From positions 1-29,065 of IMG/VR virus record IMGVR_UViG_3300027821_000022: DNA of 29,065 nt, one strand, 5' to 3'. A program made the translations under genes and the position numbers. Below, in pieces: positions 1 through 6,367 of the stretch (positions are counted from its first letter, which is position 1; the number at the start of each line of letters is the position of its first letter). Below the pieces are notes generated by a model that made no database searches, was not told the origin of the DNA, and worked only from the letters and a program-made list of their open reading frames with translations. The stretch is from a virus.

Positions 1-1560
1 TACGCGACCGGCTGCGGCGACTACACCTCCGCCGACATGCTCGGCTGGGCGCGGAACTTCGGCTACGACCTGGACAGCTGGCAGGACTGGTGGCTGGGCG
101 AGCTGTGCGGCACCAAGCCGGACGGCCGCTGGAGCTCGTTCGAGAACTACCTGGTGCTGAGTCGGCAGAACGGCAAGAACACGTGTTTGGAAGTCAGGGA
201 ACTAGCCGGGCTTTTCCTGTTCTCCGAGAAGATGATCATCCATACCGCCCACGAGTTCAAGGCTGCCGCGGAACATTTCCGCCGGGTCCGGGACGTGGTC
301 ACCGAGTATGACGAGCTGCGCCGCCGGGTCCGCGCCGTCACCACCTCGCACGGCGACGAGGCCATCGAGCTCAAGCCGAAGTCGACGCTGATCTTCGGCT
401 CCGGCGGCAAGAAGATCCGCCGCAACGTCGCCGGCCGGCTCCGGTTCCTGGCCCGCTCGAGGGGGTCTGGCCGCGCGTTCACGGCCGACCTGGTGGTCTA
501 TGACGAGGCCATGATCTTGAGCGACGAAGTGGTGGGCGCGTCGCTCCCCACCCTGTCGGCCGTGCCGAACCCGCAGGTCATCTACACCGCCAGCGCCGGC
601 TACAAGGATTCCGTCCAGCTCGCCGCGGTCCGCCGCCGGGTGCTGGCCCGGGACCCGAAGCTGATGGGCGCCGAGTGGAGCATCAACCCGCACCTGGATA
701 CCTGCCCCCGGGACGAGATCCGCGGCAGGAAGACCAACCGGCACATCGTCTGCGCGCTGCACGACGACCGGGACGACCCGCGCAGCTGGGCCAAGGCCAA
801 CCCCGCGCTCGGCGTCCGGATCTCCGTCGACCACGTCGCGCACGAGCTGGCCGCGATGACCATCGGCAGCACCTTCGACAGGGAGCGGCTGGGGGTCGGC
901 GACTGGCCCGCCGGAGACGACGCCTGGGCGGTGATCAGCGAGGACTCCTGGGCCGCCTGCGCCATGCCCGACCCCGGCGGCGCCACCCGGCCGGTCGTGT
1001 TCTCGGTCGACGTCGACCCGGACATGCTGTCGGCCTCGATCTCGGCCTGCTGGTACCGGCCAGGCCAGGCGGACAGCGAGAACGGCATCCTGCGGCCCGG
1101 GAAGGACCGGCCGGTGGTGGAGATCCCCCGCGGCTGCCACCGGGAGGGCGTGAAATGGGCCGTGCCCGAGCTGCTGCGGCTGCGCCGGGCCTGGAAGCCG
1201 GTCGCCGTCGTCGTGCCGAAGAACGGGCCGGCCGCCTCGCTGATTCCTGACCTGGAGAAGGGCGGCATCGAGGTGACCGCGATGAGCTCAGCGGATGAGG
1301 CCGCCGCGTTCGCGCTGATGGTCACCACCGTCCGGCACCCGGACCCGGATCAGCGGCTCATCCACCTCGGCCGCGAGCTGGCCCCGGGGCTGTGGAGCTC
1401 GGTCGCCAACGCCGAGACCCGTGACGTCGGCGACGGCGGCCGGGCCTGGTCCCGCCGTGACTCGGCCGCCGATATCACCCCCATCACCAGCGGGACGAAC
1501 GCGCTGTGGGGGCTGAACCGCAAGCGGTACAACTACGACCCGCTGAAGTCGATCGGGTAA
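1..1560 (+). CDS. terL: Phage terminase large subunit (5' partial)
   Basis: ATPase-nuclease motor that packages DNA into the prohead. The reading frame is open to the first base of the window, so the true start lies upstream; the first in-window ATG is at 37. Counting from that Met, an ATPase motif LSRQNGKNT (residues 41-49) serves as Walker A, and DLVVYDEA (151-158) is Walker B with its catalytic Glu. The WAKANPALG motif (251-259) is typical of actinophage terminases. An acidic strand with SVDVDPD (about 323-329) probably begins the RNase H-like nuclease domain. About 520 residues are visible, close to normal length. No small subunit is in the window. The family call is secure; the assignment of nuclease residues is inference. 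Confidence 0.95.
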   Translation, partial: YATGCGDYTSADMLGWARNFGYDLDSWQDWWLGELCGTKPDGRWSSFENYLVLSRQNGKNTCLEVRELAGLFLFSEKMIIHTAHEFKAAAEHFRRVRDVVTEYDELRRRVRAVTTSHGDEAIELKPKSTLIFGSGGKKIRRNVAGRLRFLARSRGSGRAFTADLVVYDEAMILSDEVVGASLPTLSAVPNPQVIYTASAGYKDSVQLAAVRRRVLARDPKLMGAEWSINPHLDTCPRDEIRGRKTNRHIVCALHDDRDDPRSWAKANPALGVRISVDHVAHELAAMTIGSTFDRERLGVGDWPAGDDAWAVISEDSWAACAMPDPGGATRPVVFSVDVDPDMLSASISACWYRPGQADSENGILRPGKDRPVVEIPRGCHREGVKWAVPELLRLRRAWKPVAVVVPKNGPAASLIPDLEKGGIEVTAMSSADEAAAFALMVTTVRHPDPDQRLIHLGRELAPGLWSSVANAETRDVGDGGRAWSRRDSAADITPITSGTNALWGLNRKRYNYDPLKSIG

Positions 1561-1566
1561 CCGGCC

Positions 1567-1818
1567 ATGACGGGGGAGGCGTCGCGTACCGGCACGGCAG
1601 GCGTGCCAGCCTGGTGGGCCGGTTTTCGCACCATCGCCACCTTCCTCCTGGGCGTCGCCGTGATCGTGGACTCCCTGGTAGAGAAGAACACTGCGACCGT
1701 AGGCAAGCTGGTCGTCGGCCTGCTGCTGATCGGCATCCCCTCGATAGAAGACCTCATCCGGCTGATAGCCCGGAGAAACGGGAAACCGCCACCAGGCCAG
1801 GGCGGGCCGGAGCACTGA
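1567..1818 (+). CDS. Small membrane protein, two predicted helices
   Basis: An 83-residue protein that I cannot assign to a family. It has a short polar start, a hydrophobic stretch around residues 22-36 (IATFLLGVAVIV), a short polar loop, and a second around 47-60 (LVVGLLLIGIPSI). A basic, proline-containing tail follows. Two membrane segments in a protein this size would fit a small phage membrane protein, and a holin is conceivable, but no lysin is nearby. It starts 6 bases after the terminase stop with only a weak ribosome site, so it is probably translated by coupling to the terminase. Confidence 0.7.
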   Translation: MTGEASRTGTAGVPAWWAGFRTIATFLLGVAVIVDSLVEKNTATVGKLVVGLLLIGIPSIEDLIRLIARRNGKPPPGQGGPEH

Positions 1819-1827
1819 GGAGGATCC

Positions 1828-1971
1828 GTGGTCGTTCACATCACGCCGCCGCAGAACGGCGGCAGCAAGGTGAACCGGTGGCTGATGCGCATGATCATGG
1901 CCGGGTTCATCGGCGTGGAGCTGGCCGCTATGGCCTGGATCATCTACAAGATCGTCTCGCCGAAGTACTGA
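1828..1971 (+). CDS. Very small single-helix membrane protein
   Basis: A 47-residue protein starting at GTG, with a strong ribosome binding site (GAGGAGGA) about 3-5 bases upstream. Residues 1-18 are polar with basic residues; residues about 22-43 form one hydrophobic helix (MIMAGFIGVELAAMAWIIYKIV). It follows the two-helix membrane protein by 9 bases, so the two may act together at the membrane. No family recognised. Confidence 0.65.
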   Translation: MVVHITPPQNGGSKVNRWLMRMIMAGFIGVELAAMAWIIYKIVSPKY

Positions 1972-1982
1972 GCGGAGAGGGT

Positions 1983-2005
1983 GACCGCGGCAGCCGCGGG
2001 CGGTC
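1983..2005. terminator. Small GC-rich hairpin in the 1972-2078 gap
   Basis: GACCGC (1983-1988) pairs with GCGGTC (2000-2005), and the loop contains further self-complementary CCGCGG sequence. It sits right after the membrane-protein stop and just before the first copy of the repeated leader element. It may end transcription or shape the leader; there is no T-run, so a role as terminator is uncertain. Confidence 0.35.
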
Positions 2006-2052
2006 TACCCTGGAGGCAGCTCATAGCCTGCGGCCGGAACGGAGCCAGGTTC
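2006..2052 (+). promoter_or_regulatory. Repeated intergenic leader element, copy A
   Basis: TACCCT (2006-2011), 18 bases, then GCGGCCG (2030-2036), then ACGGAGCC and a GGTTC-like end. The same arrangement occurs at 3861, 7409 and 9448, each time just upstream of a late gene. This copy leads the acidic protein gene at 2079. TANCCT could be a -10 box, with GTGACCG at about 1981-1987 as a possible -35, but a -35 is not consistent across copies, so promoter, RNA leader or protein-binding site all remain possible. Confidence 0.45.
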
Positions 2053-2078
2053 ACCCCCGACAACCGCAGGGAGAGATC

Positions 2079-2318
2079 ATGGCTGAGGACACGACCGACG
2101 AGGCCGCCGCGGCCGACGAGATGGCCGCCGAGCCCGGCAAGCCGGCCAGCCAGGTCGAAGCCGAGCACCCGTCCGAGGAGGTGCAGGAGCAGGAGGCCCG
2201 CGAGCTCGCGTCGCGGATGCCCGGCCTGCTGTCCCGGGACGAGGGCGGGGACGAGAGCGAGGCGGAGGAAGCCCCGGCCGACGAGGCGCCCGCGGAGGAA
2301 GCCCCGGCGGAAGGCTGA
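2079..2318 (+). CDS. Acidic, low-complexity phage protein
   Basis: A 79-residue protein made largely of Ala, Glu, Asp and Pro. It begins MAEDTTDEAAAADEMAAE and ends in near-repeats of the type ADEAPAEEAPAE. It has no predicted fold or membrane segment, and its strong negative charge suggests a disordered protein that binds basic partners. It starts at ATG after GGGAGAG. The start is preferred over longer upstream frames because the leader element and ribosome site lie directly before it. Its stop overlaps the next start (TGATG). Function unknown. Confidence 0.7.
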   Translation: MAEDTTDEAAAADEMAAEPGKPASQVEAEHPSEEVQEQEARELASRMPGLLSRDEGGDESEAEEAPADEAPAEEAPAEG

Positions 2319-2569
2319 TGGCCGCCGCGGGCACCCCGCTGGACCAGCGGCACGAGGCCACCCGGCACGCGATGAAGTGGCTGACGCCGAATCCGCGGCT
2401 GGACGGCGTGGCCGCCGACGTGGCTACCGCCGCGTATTACCTGGCGGAGCACCTGCTGGAGATCCTGGGCGACGGGATCGAGCTCACCGCCGGGCTGCGC
2501 AAGCTGCGCGAGGCTAAGGACTGCTTCGTGCTGCAGCCCCTGGACGACACACCGGGAGACGCATCATGA
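2318..2569 (+). CDS. Small helical protein, faintly like the Acb2/Tad1 hairpin family
   Basis: An 83-residue soluble protein. After an N-terminal helix (about residues 9-20) come a predicted helix over AADVATAAYYLAEHLLEIL and another over GLRKLREAKDCFVLQ. The order hydrophobic helix, GIEL turn, then L-rkL-eAk helix recalls the Acb2 family (about 90-residue phage proteins that bind cyclic oligonucleotides and block CBASS defence). This is a pattern match by eye only; the family's usual MWANA motif is not present, with DCFV in its place. It starts by TGATG overlap and stops by ATGA overlap, so it is one gene of a coupled chain. Confidence 0.65.
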   Translation: MAAAGTPLDQRHEATRHAMKWLTPNPRLDGVAADVATAAYYLAEHLLEILGDGIELTAGLRKLREAKDCFVLQPLDDTPGDAS

Positions 2570-2859
2570 CCACGACGACCGAGCTGCCCCGCGCGGGCCG
2601 CCTGCCGGTAGAGGAGCTGGGCGGGCAGGCACGCGCCGCGCCGAGCCCTGGCCGGGTGCTCGCCACCTGTTTCGCCGGGCTGTTCTTCGCCCTCGGCTTC
2701 GCCATCGGCGGGCTCTGGCGCGGGCTGTCGTTCTGCGCCGTGTCCGCCCGGTACGGCTACTGGAAGGGCCTGGGCTGGAGCGACGCGGAGATCGCCAGGG
2801 TGATCGCGGCGAAGATCGCCGCCCGGAATCCTGCCCCGCCCGAGCCCGCCCGCGCATGA
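2566..2859 (+). CDS. Small membrane protein, one predicted helix
   Basis: A 97-residue protein with a polar Pro/Gly-containing N-terminus, a hydrophobic segment around residues 31-48 (VLATCFAGLFFALGFAIGGL), and a cytoplasmic-type C-terminal region with SDAEIARVIAAKIAARN. It starts by ATGA overlap with the previous gene and its own stop overlaps the next small frame. Family unknown; the membrane segment is the only clear feature. Confidence 0.65.
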   Translation: MTTTTELPRAGRLPVEELGGQARAAPSPGRVLATCFAGLFFALGFAIGGLWRGLSFCAVSARYGYWKGLGWSDAEIARVIAAKIAARNPAPPEPARA

Positions 2860-2936
2860 CCGGTACGGGAACCGTCGTGTGGTGGTTCGCTGGCTATGAC
2901 GGGTTCGGCCGCGCCGTGTGGATCCGGAGAGGATGA
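2856..2936 (+). CDS. Possible 26-residue peptide
   Basis: A very short frame (MTGTGTVVWWFAGYDGFG and eight more residues) that is coupled by ATGA overlap on both sides: its ATG overlaps the previous stop, and its TGA overlaps an ATG at 2933. That double coupling is the only support. It may be a real micro-protein or only a ribosome path to the next gene. Confidence 0.35.
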   Translation: MTGTGTVVWWFAGYDGFGRAVWIRRG

Positions 2937-2941
2937 TCGTG

Positions 2942-3118
2942 ATGCCGTACAAGATCGTGAAGGTGGACGGCGGCGAGAAGGTGAAGAACACCGAGACCGG
3001 CGCCTTCGCCAGCACCCGGCCGCTGGATCACAAGACCGCGGTGAAGCAGTTCCGGCTGCTGGAGATGGTGGAGCACGGCAAGAAGCCGACCGGCAAGCCG
3101 TCTAACCTGGACAAGTGA
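2942..3118 (+). CDS. Small phage protein of the MPYKIVKV type
   Basis: A 58-residue basic protein. The opening MPYKIVKVDGGEKVKNTETG and the later AVKQFRLLEMVEHG resemble a widespread class of tiny viral proteins with the plan basic strand, short K-V-NTETG hairpin, then a helix ending in a -RLL-motif; their function is unknown. The start is ambiguous: ATG at 2933 overlaps the previous stop, GTG at 2939 and ATG at 2942 lie at better distance (8-11 bases) from GGAGAGG. I chose 2942 because relatives begin with MPYK. Confidence 0.65.
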   Translation: MPYKIVKVDGGEKVKNTETGAFASTRPLDHKTAVKQFRLLEMVEHGKKPTGKPSNLDK

Positions 3119-3474
3119 CGCAGCGCCCGCCTGACCCGCTGCCTGACCCGGGGCTGGTGCTGAGCGACGGCACCGTCATCCCGGGCGCCGATGCGGTGGA
3201 AGCCTGGCACCGCGCGTACCTGGAGCACCGCCGCCGGCTGGACGCCGAGAACAGGCGGTACAGGGCCGAGTGCGCCCGGCTGCGCGAGCTGTCCGGCCCG
3301 CCCGGCGGCGCCGCGAATCTCCGGACGTCCGGAGGAACGGGCTGGCACCAGGCCGATTTCGACGCGCTGGACCCGCCGGGCAGCGACGACCAGGCCGCGT
3401 TCAGCTCGCCGTCCGGGGAATGGTTCGCGGCGGACGCGGCGGCGTACCTGCCGCCCTGCGAGAGGAGCAGCTGA
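3115..3474 (+). CDS. Hypothetical protein
   Basis: A 119-residue soluble protein starting at GTG in a GTGA overlap with the previous gene. A Pro-rich start leads into a charged helix (EAWHRAYLEHRRRLDAENRRYRAECARLREL, in pieces across residues 29-59) that could form a short coiled coil. The C-terminal half is rich in Asp, Ala and aromatic residues (GWHQADFDALDPP). No family recognised. It contains a perfect 16-base palindrome at 3319-3334 that recurs at 27325. Confidence 0.65.
   Translation: MTQRPPDPLPDPGLVLSDGTVIPGADAVEAWHRAYLEHRRRLDAENRRYRAECARLRELSGPPGGAANLRTSGGTGWHQADFDALDPPGSDDQAAFSSPSGEWFAADAAAYLPPCERSS
3319..3334. repeat. 16-base perfect palindrome, copy 1
   Basis: CTCCGGACGTCCGGAG reads the same on both strands and lies inside a coding gene. 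An identical copy is at 27325-27340, in a different reading frame of an unrelated gene, so protein conservation does not explain it. Confidence 0.6.
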
Positions 3475-3475
3475 C

Positions 3476-3631
3476 GTGCCCGCGCTCAGGATCGCCCTGC
3501 CCGAGTCCACCGCCGGCGACGCGGAGCTGATCGCCGAGGCGATCCGCGACGCGGGCGTGCTGGAGTTCACCGAGATGCCCGGAGGCGAGCCGGTCAGCGT
3601 CCTGGTCGGCGACGTCACCGCTGAGCCGTGA
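3476..3631 (+). CDS. Small hypothetical protein
   Basis: A 51-residue protein starting at GTG, one base after the previous stop, with GAGAGGAG about 8 bases upstream. The sequence reads as a strand (ALRIALPES), a helix (AGDAELIAEAIRDAG) and a strand pair (SVLVGDV), which could be a tiny alpha/beta fold. The stop overlaps the next start by GTGA. Family unknown. Confidence 0.6.
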   Translation: MPALRIALPESTAGDAELIAEAIRDAGVLEFTEMPGGEPVSVLVGDVTAEP

Positions 3632-3882
3632 GAGTCGTCATCCCGGCTGCGGCGCTGGCGGATGAGATCGAGTTCGCCATCGCCTACATCCGGGCCTGCA
3701 ACCCGGGCCGGGACCTGACCGGGGAGGACCGCAAGCTGCTCGCCGGGCAGATCGTCGCGATGATCACCGAGCGGGCGGAACAGGGCCTGTCCGGCATGCG
3801 TATTGTCGCTGGTGAGGAAATTGCCGGTCACTCTCCTGGCACGAATGCTTTAACACGGCGTAACCTGAGTCCTAGTTCTTAA
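3628..3882 (+). CDS. Hypothetical protein, helical
   Basis: An 84-residue protein starting at GTG in a GTGA overlap. It contains DEIEFAIAYIRACNPGRDLTGEDRKLLAGQI, read here in two pieces at about residues 13-44, a helix-rich region. The last 25 residues are of different character (Ser, Asn and Arg rich) and overlap the second copy of the leader element, so the natural C-terminus may have been altered. Family unknown. Confidence 0.6.
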   Translation: MRVVIPAAALADEIEFAIAYIRACNPGRDLTGEDRKLLAGQIVAMITERAEQGLSGMRIVAGEEIAGHSPGTNALTRRNLSPSS

Positions 3883-3907
3883 CCCGCGGCCGAACGGAGC
3901 CGGGTCC
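3861..3907 (+). promoter_or_regulatory. Repeated intergenic leader element, copy B
   Basis: TAACCT (3861-3866), 19 bases, GCGGCCG (3886-3892), then ACGGAGCC and GGGTCC. It is the closest relative of copy A, and the likeness continues into CCGCAGGG before the start codon in both. It leads the short frame at 3939 and the portal gene. Confidence 0.45.
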
Positions 3908-3938
3908 GCCGTCCGTCCGCAGGGGAGTCCCCAGGTCC

Positions 3939-4025
3939 GTGGGGCTGATCGAGCGTATCCGTGCAGTACGGCCGCACGCACGTCAGCGGTCTTCCCTTGT
4001 CACCCCCTTTTACGGGAGGGGGTGA
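3939..4025 (+). CDS. Short upstream frame, a diverged copy of the portal start
   Basis: A 28-residue frame from GTG, reading VGLIERIRA and then an unrelated tail. The portal itself begins MGLIERIRA, and most of the codon differences between the two are synonymous, so this is a decayed or foreign copy of the portal 5' end, not a chance match. Its stop (4023-4025) lies inside the right arm of a hairpin that covers the portal ribosome site, so its translation could control portal expression. Whether it is translated is not shown; AGGGGAG sits rather far (about 12 bases) upstream. Confidence 0.4.
   Translation: MGLIERIRAVRPHARQRSSLVTPFYGRG
4000..4025 (+). promoter_or_regulatory. Hairpin masking the portal ribosome binding site
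   Basis: TCACCCCC (4000-4007) pairs perfectly with GGGGGTGA (4018-4025) around a 10-base loop. The right arm contains most of the purine-rich ribosome site used by the portal start at 4032, so the folded RNA should lower portal translation. Confidence 0.5.
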
Positions 4026-4031
4026 TTGGCC

Positions 4032-5591
4032 ATGGGTCTCATCGAGCGCATCCGAGCTAGCAGGTCTGAACAACGTGTAATCGGCGGAGTGCCGTGGCGA
4101 TTACGCCCCTGGGACTCACCGTTCGTCAAGTTTGACGCAGGCGGTCCTGCGCACCCGACCAGGGCATTCTTCGGCACTGACAAGGCGCTTGCGCTGCCCG
4201 CGCTGTACTCCGGAGTGTCCCTGCTGGCCAACTCCACTGCGGCGCTGCCGCTGAAGCTGTACGTCAAGCCGGGACCGGGCGAGACCCGCACCCAGCGGTA
4301 TAACGGGCCGTCCATTTTCGACCACCCCAGCGTGGACGGCACCGTCTTCGACTGGCTGTTCATGTGCATGAGCTCGCTGCTGCTGCAGGGCAACGCGTGG
4401 GGCCTGATCACCAGCCGGGACGGCTACGGGCTGCCGCAGAGCATCGAGTGGATGCCGCCGGAGGACGTCAACGTCGTCAACGACGAGATGGCCCCGTTCA
4501 ACCCGCTAAGGGCGCGGATCTACTGCTACGGCCGGCTGATGGACCGCAGCGAGCTGTTCCACATCAAGGCGTTCAGCCTGCCCGGCCGGATCGAGGGCCT
4601 GAGCCCGCTGCGCGCGTTCGCGCTGACCATCTTGTCCGGGCTGGAGGCCGAGCGGTACGGGACCGACTGGTACCTCGCCGGGGGATTCCCGCCCGGGACG
4701 TTCGAGAACACCGAGATCGAGATCAGCCGGGAGCAGGCCGAGGAGATCCGCGGCATGCTCACCTCCACCATCCGGAGCCGGCAGCCGCTCGTCTACGGCC
4801 GTGACTGGAAATACTCCCCGGTGGTCGTGCCGCCTTCTGAGGCGCAGTTTATTGAGGCGATCCGCATGAACGCCACGCAGATCGCCTCAATCCTCAATCT
4901 TCCCCCGGACCGCATTGGCGGCACCAGAGGCGACAGCCTCACCTATAACACGGTGGAGCAGAGCACGCTGCAGGTGATCGAGGCGCTGCGGCCGTGGCTG
5001 GTCCGGCTGGAAACCGCGTTTTTCGGGATCCTGCCGCAGAACCGGTACTGCCGTTTCAACAGCGACGCGCTGCTGAAAACGGATTTGAAGACCCGGACCG
5101 AGATCTACCACACGCAGCGGGAGATGGGCCTGCGCAGCGTCGATGAGATCCGTGACCTGGAAGACCTCGAGCCGCTGCCTGGCGGGGCCGGCAACGAGTT
5201 CATCCCGCTGGAGGTCATGGTGGCGATGGCGCGCAGCATCCGCGGGATCCCGAAGTCGATGGAATCCTCGATCGACCTGGAAATGGACCTGGCAGCCGAC
5301 AAGCTGCAGGAGCTGGCCAAGCAGGGCCTGGCGCAGCCGACGCCGGGGGACATGCCCCAGGTGCCGTCTGCCGGACAGGAGCTCGGCCAGATTATCGCGT
5401 CCCAGCGCCACTACGGCGGGACGCGGGAGGAACGCGAGGATGCCCAGCTGATCCTCGATTTCCTCGAGATGCGTCGCCGGGCTAAGGCGGCCGTTAAGGA
5501 AAGCCCGCCCGAGTTCGTGGGAGCGTGGATCCCGTCACGCCAGGACTTGGTGCTCAGCGGGACTAACGGTCACCGCAGGGGTGATGGCTGA
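4032..5591 (+). CDS. Phage portal protein, HK97 type
   Basis: Dodecameric ring at one capsid vertex through which DNA enters and leaves. About 519 residues, slightly longer than the usual 400-500. Family signs include PALYSGVSLLANSTAALPLKLY (read in pieces, near residues 57-80), the conserved LQGNAWGLI, the wing/clip region with EGLSPLRAF, and QIASILNLPPDRIGG with the later Asn/Thr-rich stem sequence. A charged C-terminal extension after about residue 430 is likely flexible. ATG 4032 is preferred over TTG 4026 because GGGAGGGGG lies about 9 bases away. The last 22 bases overlap the stop of the opposing HNH gene. Confidence 0.93.
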   Translation: MGLIERIRASRSEQRVIGGVPWRLRPWDSPFVKFDAGGPAHPTRAFFGTDKALALPALYSGVSLLANSTAALPLKLYVKPGPGETRTQRYNGPSIFDHPSVDGTVFDWLFMCMSSLLLQGNAWGLITSRDGYGLPQSIEWMPPEDVNVVNDEMAPFNPLRARIYCYGRLMDRSELFHIKAFSLPGRIEGLSPLRAFALTILSGLEAERYGTDWYLAGGFPPGTFENTEIEISREQAEEIRGMLTSTIRSRQPLVYGRDWKYSPVVVPPSEAQFIEAIRMNATQIASILNLPPDRIGGTRGDSLTYNTVEQSTLQVIEALRPWLVRLETAFFGILPQNRYCRFNSDALLKTDLKTRTEIYHTQREMGLRSVDEIRDLEDLEPLPGGAGNEFIPLEVMVAMARSIRGIPKSMESSIDLEMDLAADKLQELAKQGLAQPTPGDMPQVPSAGQELGQIIASQRHYGGTREEREDAQLILDFLEMRRRAKAAVKESPPEFVGAWIPSRQDLVLSGTNGHRRGDG

Positions 5592-6271
5592 TGCTTCAGC
5601 ACGTTCTCCCGGCTCGCGCGGATTTCCTCCGCGGGGATCAGCCCGCAGTCGTACATCCGGTGATGGTTCGGGCACAGCATCGTCACGTTCTCGATGCTGT
5701 CATCCCCGCCGTCCTTCCGGCTGATGATGTGCGCGACGTCGCACGGGGCTTCTGCCCAGCCGCACAGGCTGCACTGGTCGCGGAACTCACGGCGGATTAT
5801 GGCGCGAAACGTGTGATGACTTGTGTAGACGCTGTTGGACGGCCGCCGCCCGGTCATGATCGTGCTCAGGCCAGCCGCCCGGCAGTCCGCGTCGCAGTAG
5901 ACGTTCTCGCCGTAAACGGCCTGCCGGATCGCGATGCTCATGCTGGATACGCTGACCCCGAGCTCGGCAGCCATGGCCGTCATGGTCGCTTCCTTCGCCT
6001 CGTAGCGTCTGCGGCATTCCGCGGTGATCTCCGTGGTCAGCTTCTTCGAAGCCCGGGTGTTCTTGCGGGTCGCGCCCTTCTGCGACGGCAGGTACTCAAC
6101 CGGCTCACCGCAGTACGCGCAGGGTGCTGTCAGCCGGGGCAGCCGGGCGCGGGGCGGGTGCGTCTTCTGGTACGCGAACTTGCAGTCGTTACCGCAGAAC
6201 TTAGCCGTCGCTGCCTTACCCGGATACACCGTGTAGGGGGCGCCGCACTCAAGGCACGTTACCTCAACCAT
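5570..6271 (-). CDS. HNH endonuclease with zinc ribbons and an internal HTH-like insert
   Basis: Probable free-standing homing endonuclease, lying on the opposite strand between portal and protease genes. It has 233 residues. A first zinc ribbon uses C6, C9, C26 and C30. A second starts at C51/C54, but its partner pair is only at C126/C130; about 55 residues between them hold a basic segment and an HTH-like helix pair (MAAELGVSVSSMSIAIRQAV). The C-terminal HNH nuclease has C167/C170, CDVAHIISRKDGG with H181, and CPNHH at 200-204. Base composition is less GC-rich than its neighbours, consistent with recent arrival. It could nick a phage lacking it and so spread; its target is unknown. Confidence 0.85.
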   Translation of the reverse strand: MVEVTCLECGAPYTVYPGKAATAKFCGNDCKFAYQKTHPPRARLPRLTAPCAYCGEPVEYLPSQKGATRKNTRASKKLTTEITAECRRRYEAKEATMTAMAAELGVSVSSMSIAIRQAVYGENVYCDADCRAAGLSTIMTGRRPSNSVYTSHHTFRAIIRREFRDQCSLCGWAEAPCDVAHIISRKDGGDDSIENVTMLCPNHHRMYDCGLIPAEEIRASRENVLKHQPSPLR

Positions 6272-6280
6272 GAACTCATT

Positions 6281-6311
6281 CTATGCGAAACCCTGGGCTC
6301 GGATCGCATAG
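6281..6311. promoter_or_regulatory. Inverted repeat in front of the HNH gene
   Basis: CTATGCGA (6281-6288) and TCGCATAG (6304-6311) form a perfect 8-base inverted repeat with a 15-base spacer. It straddles the leftward promoter region, where TAGAAT can be read as a -10 box on the minus strand about 10 bases before the HNH start. It could be an operator or a leader hairpin. Confidence 0.4.
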
Positions 6312-6367
6312 CTGAGTTTACGACGATGCCTGCAAACGAAATGGCTGACTAGAAAGGTGTTCGAATA

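Noticed and set aside
202-1140. Long minus-strand frame of 312 codons inside the terminase gene
   Set aside because: Its protein is Gly/Val/Asp/Arg-biased with no domain and lies opposite a clear terminase; it is a GC-skew shadow.
1567-1818. Calling this two-helix protein, or the one at 11181, a holin
   Set aside because: Topology fits, but no endolysin is in the window and many small phage membrane proteins look alike.
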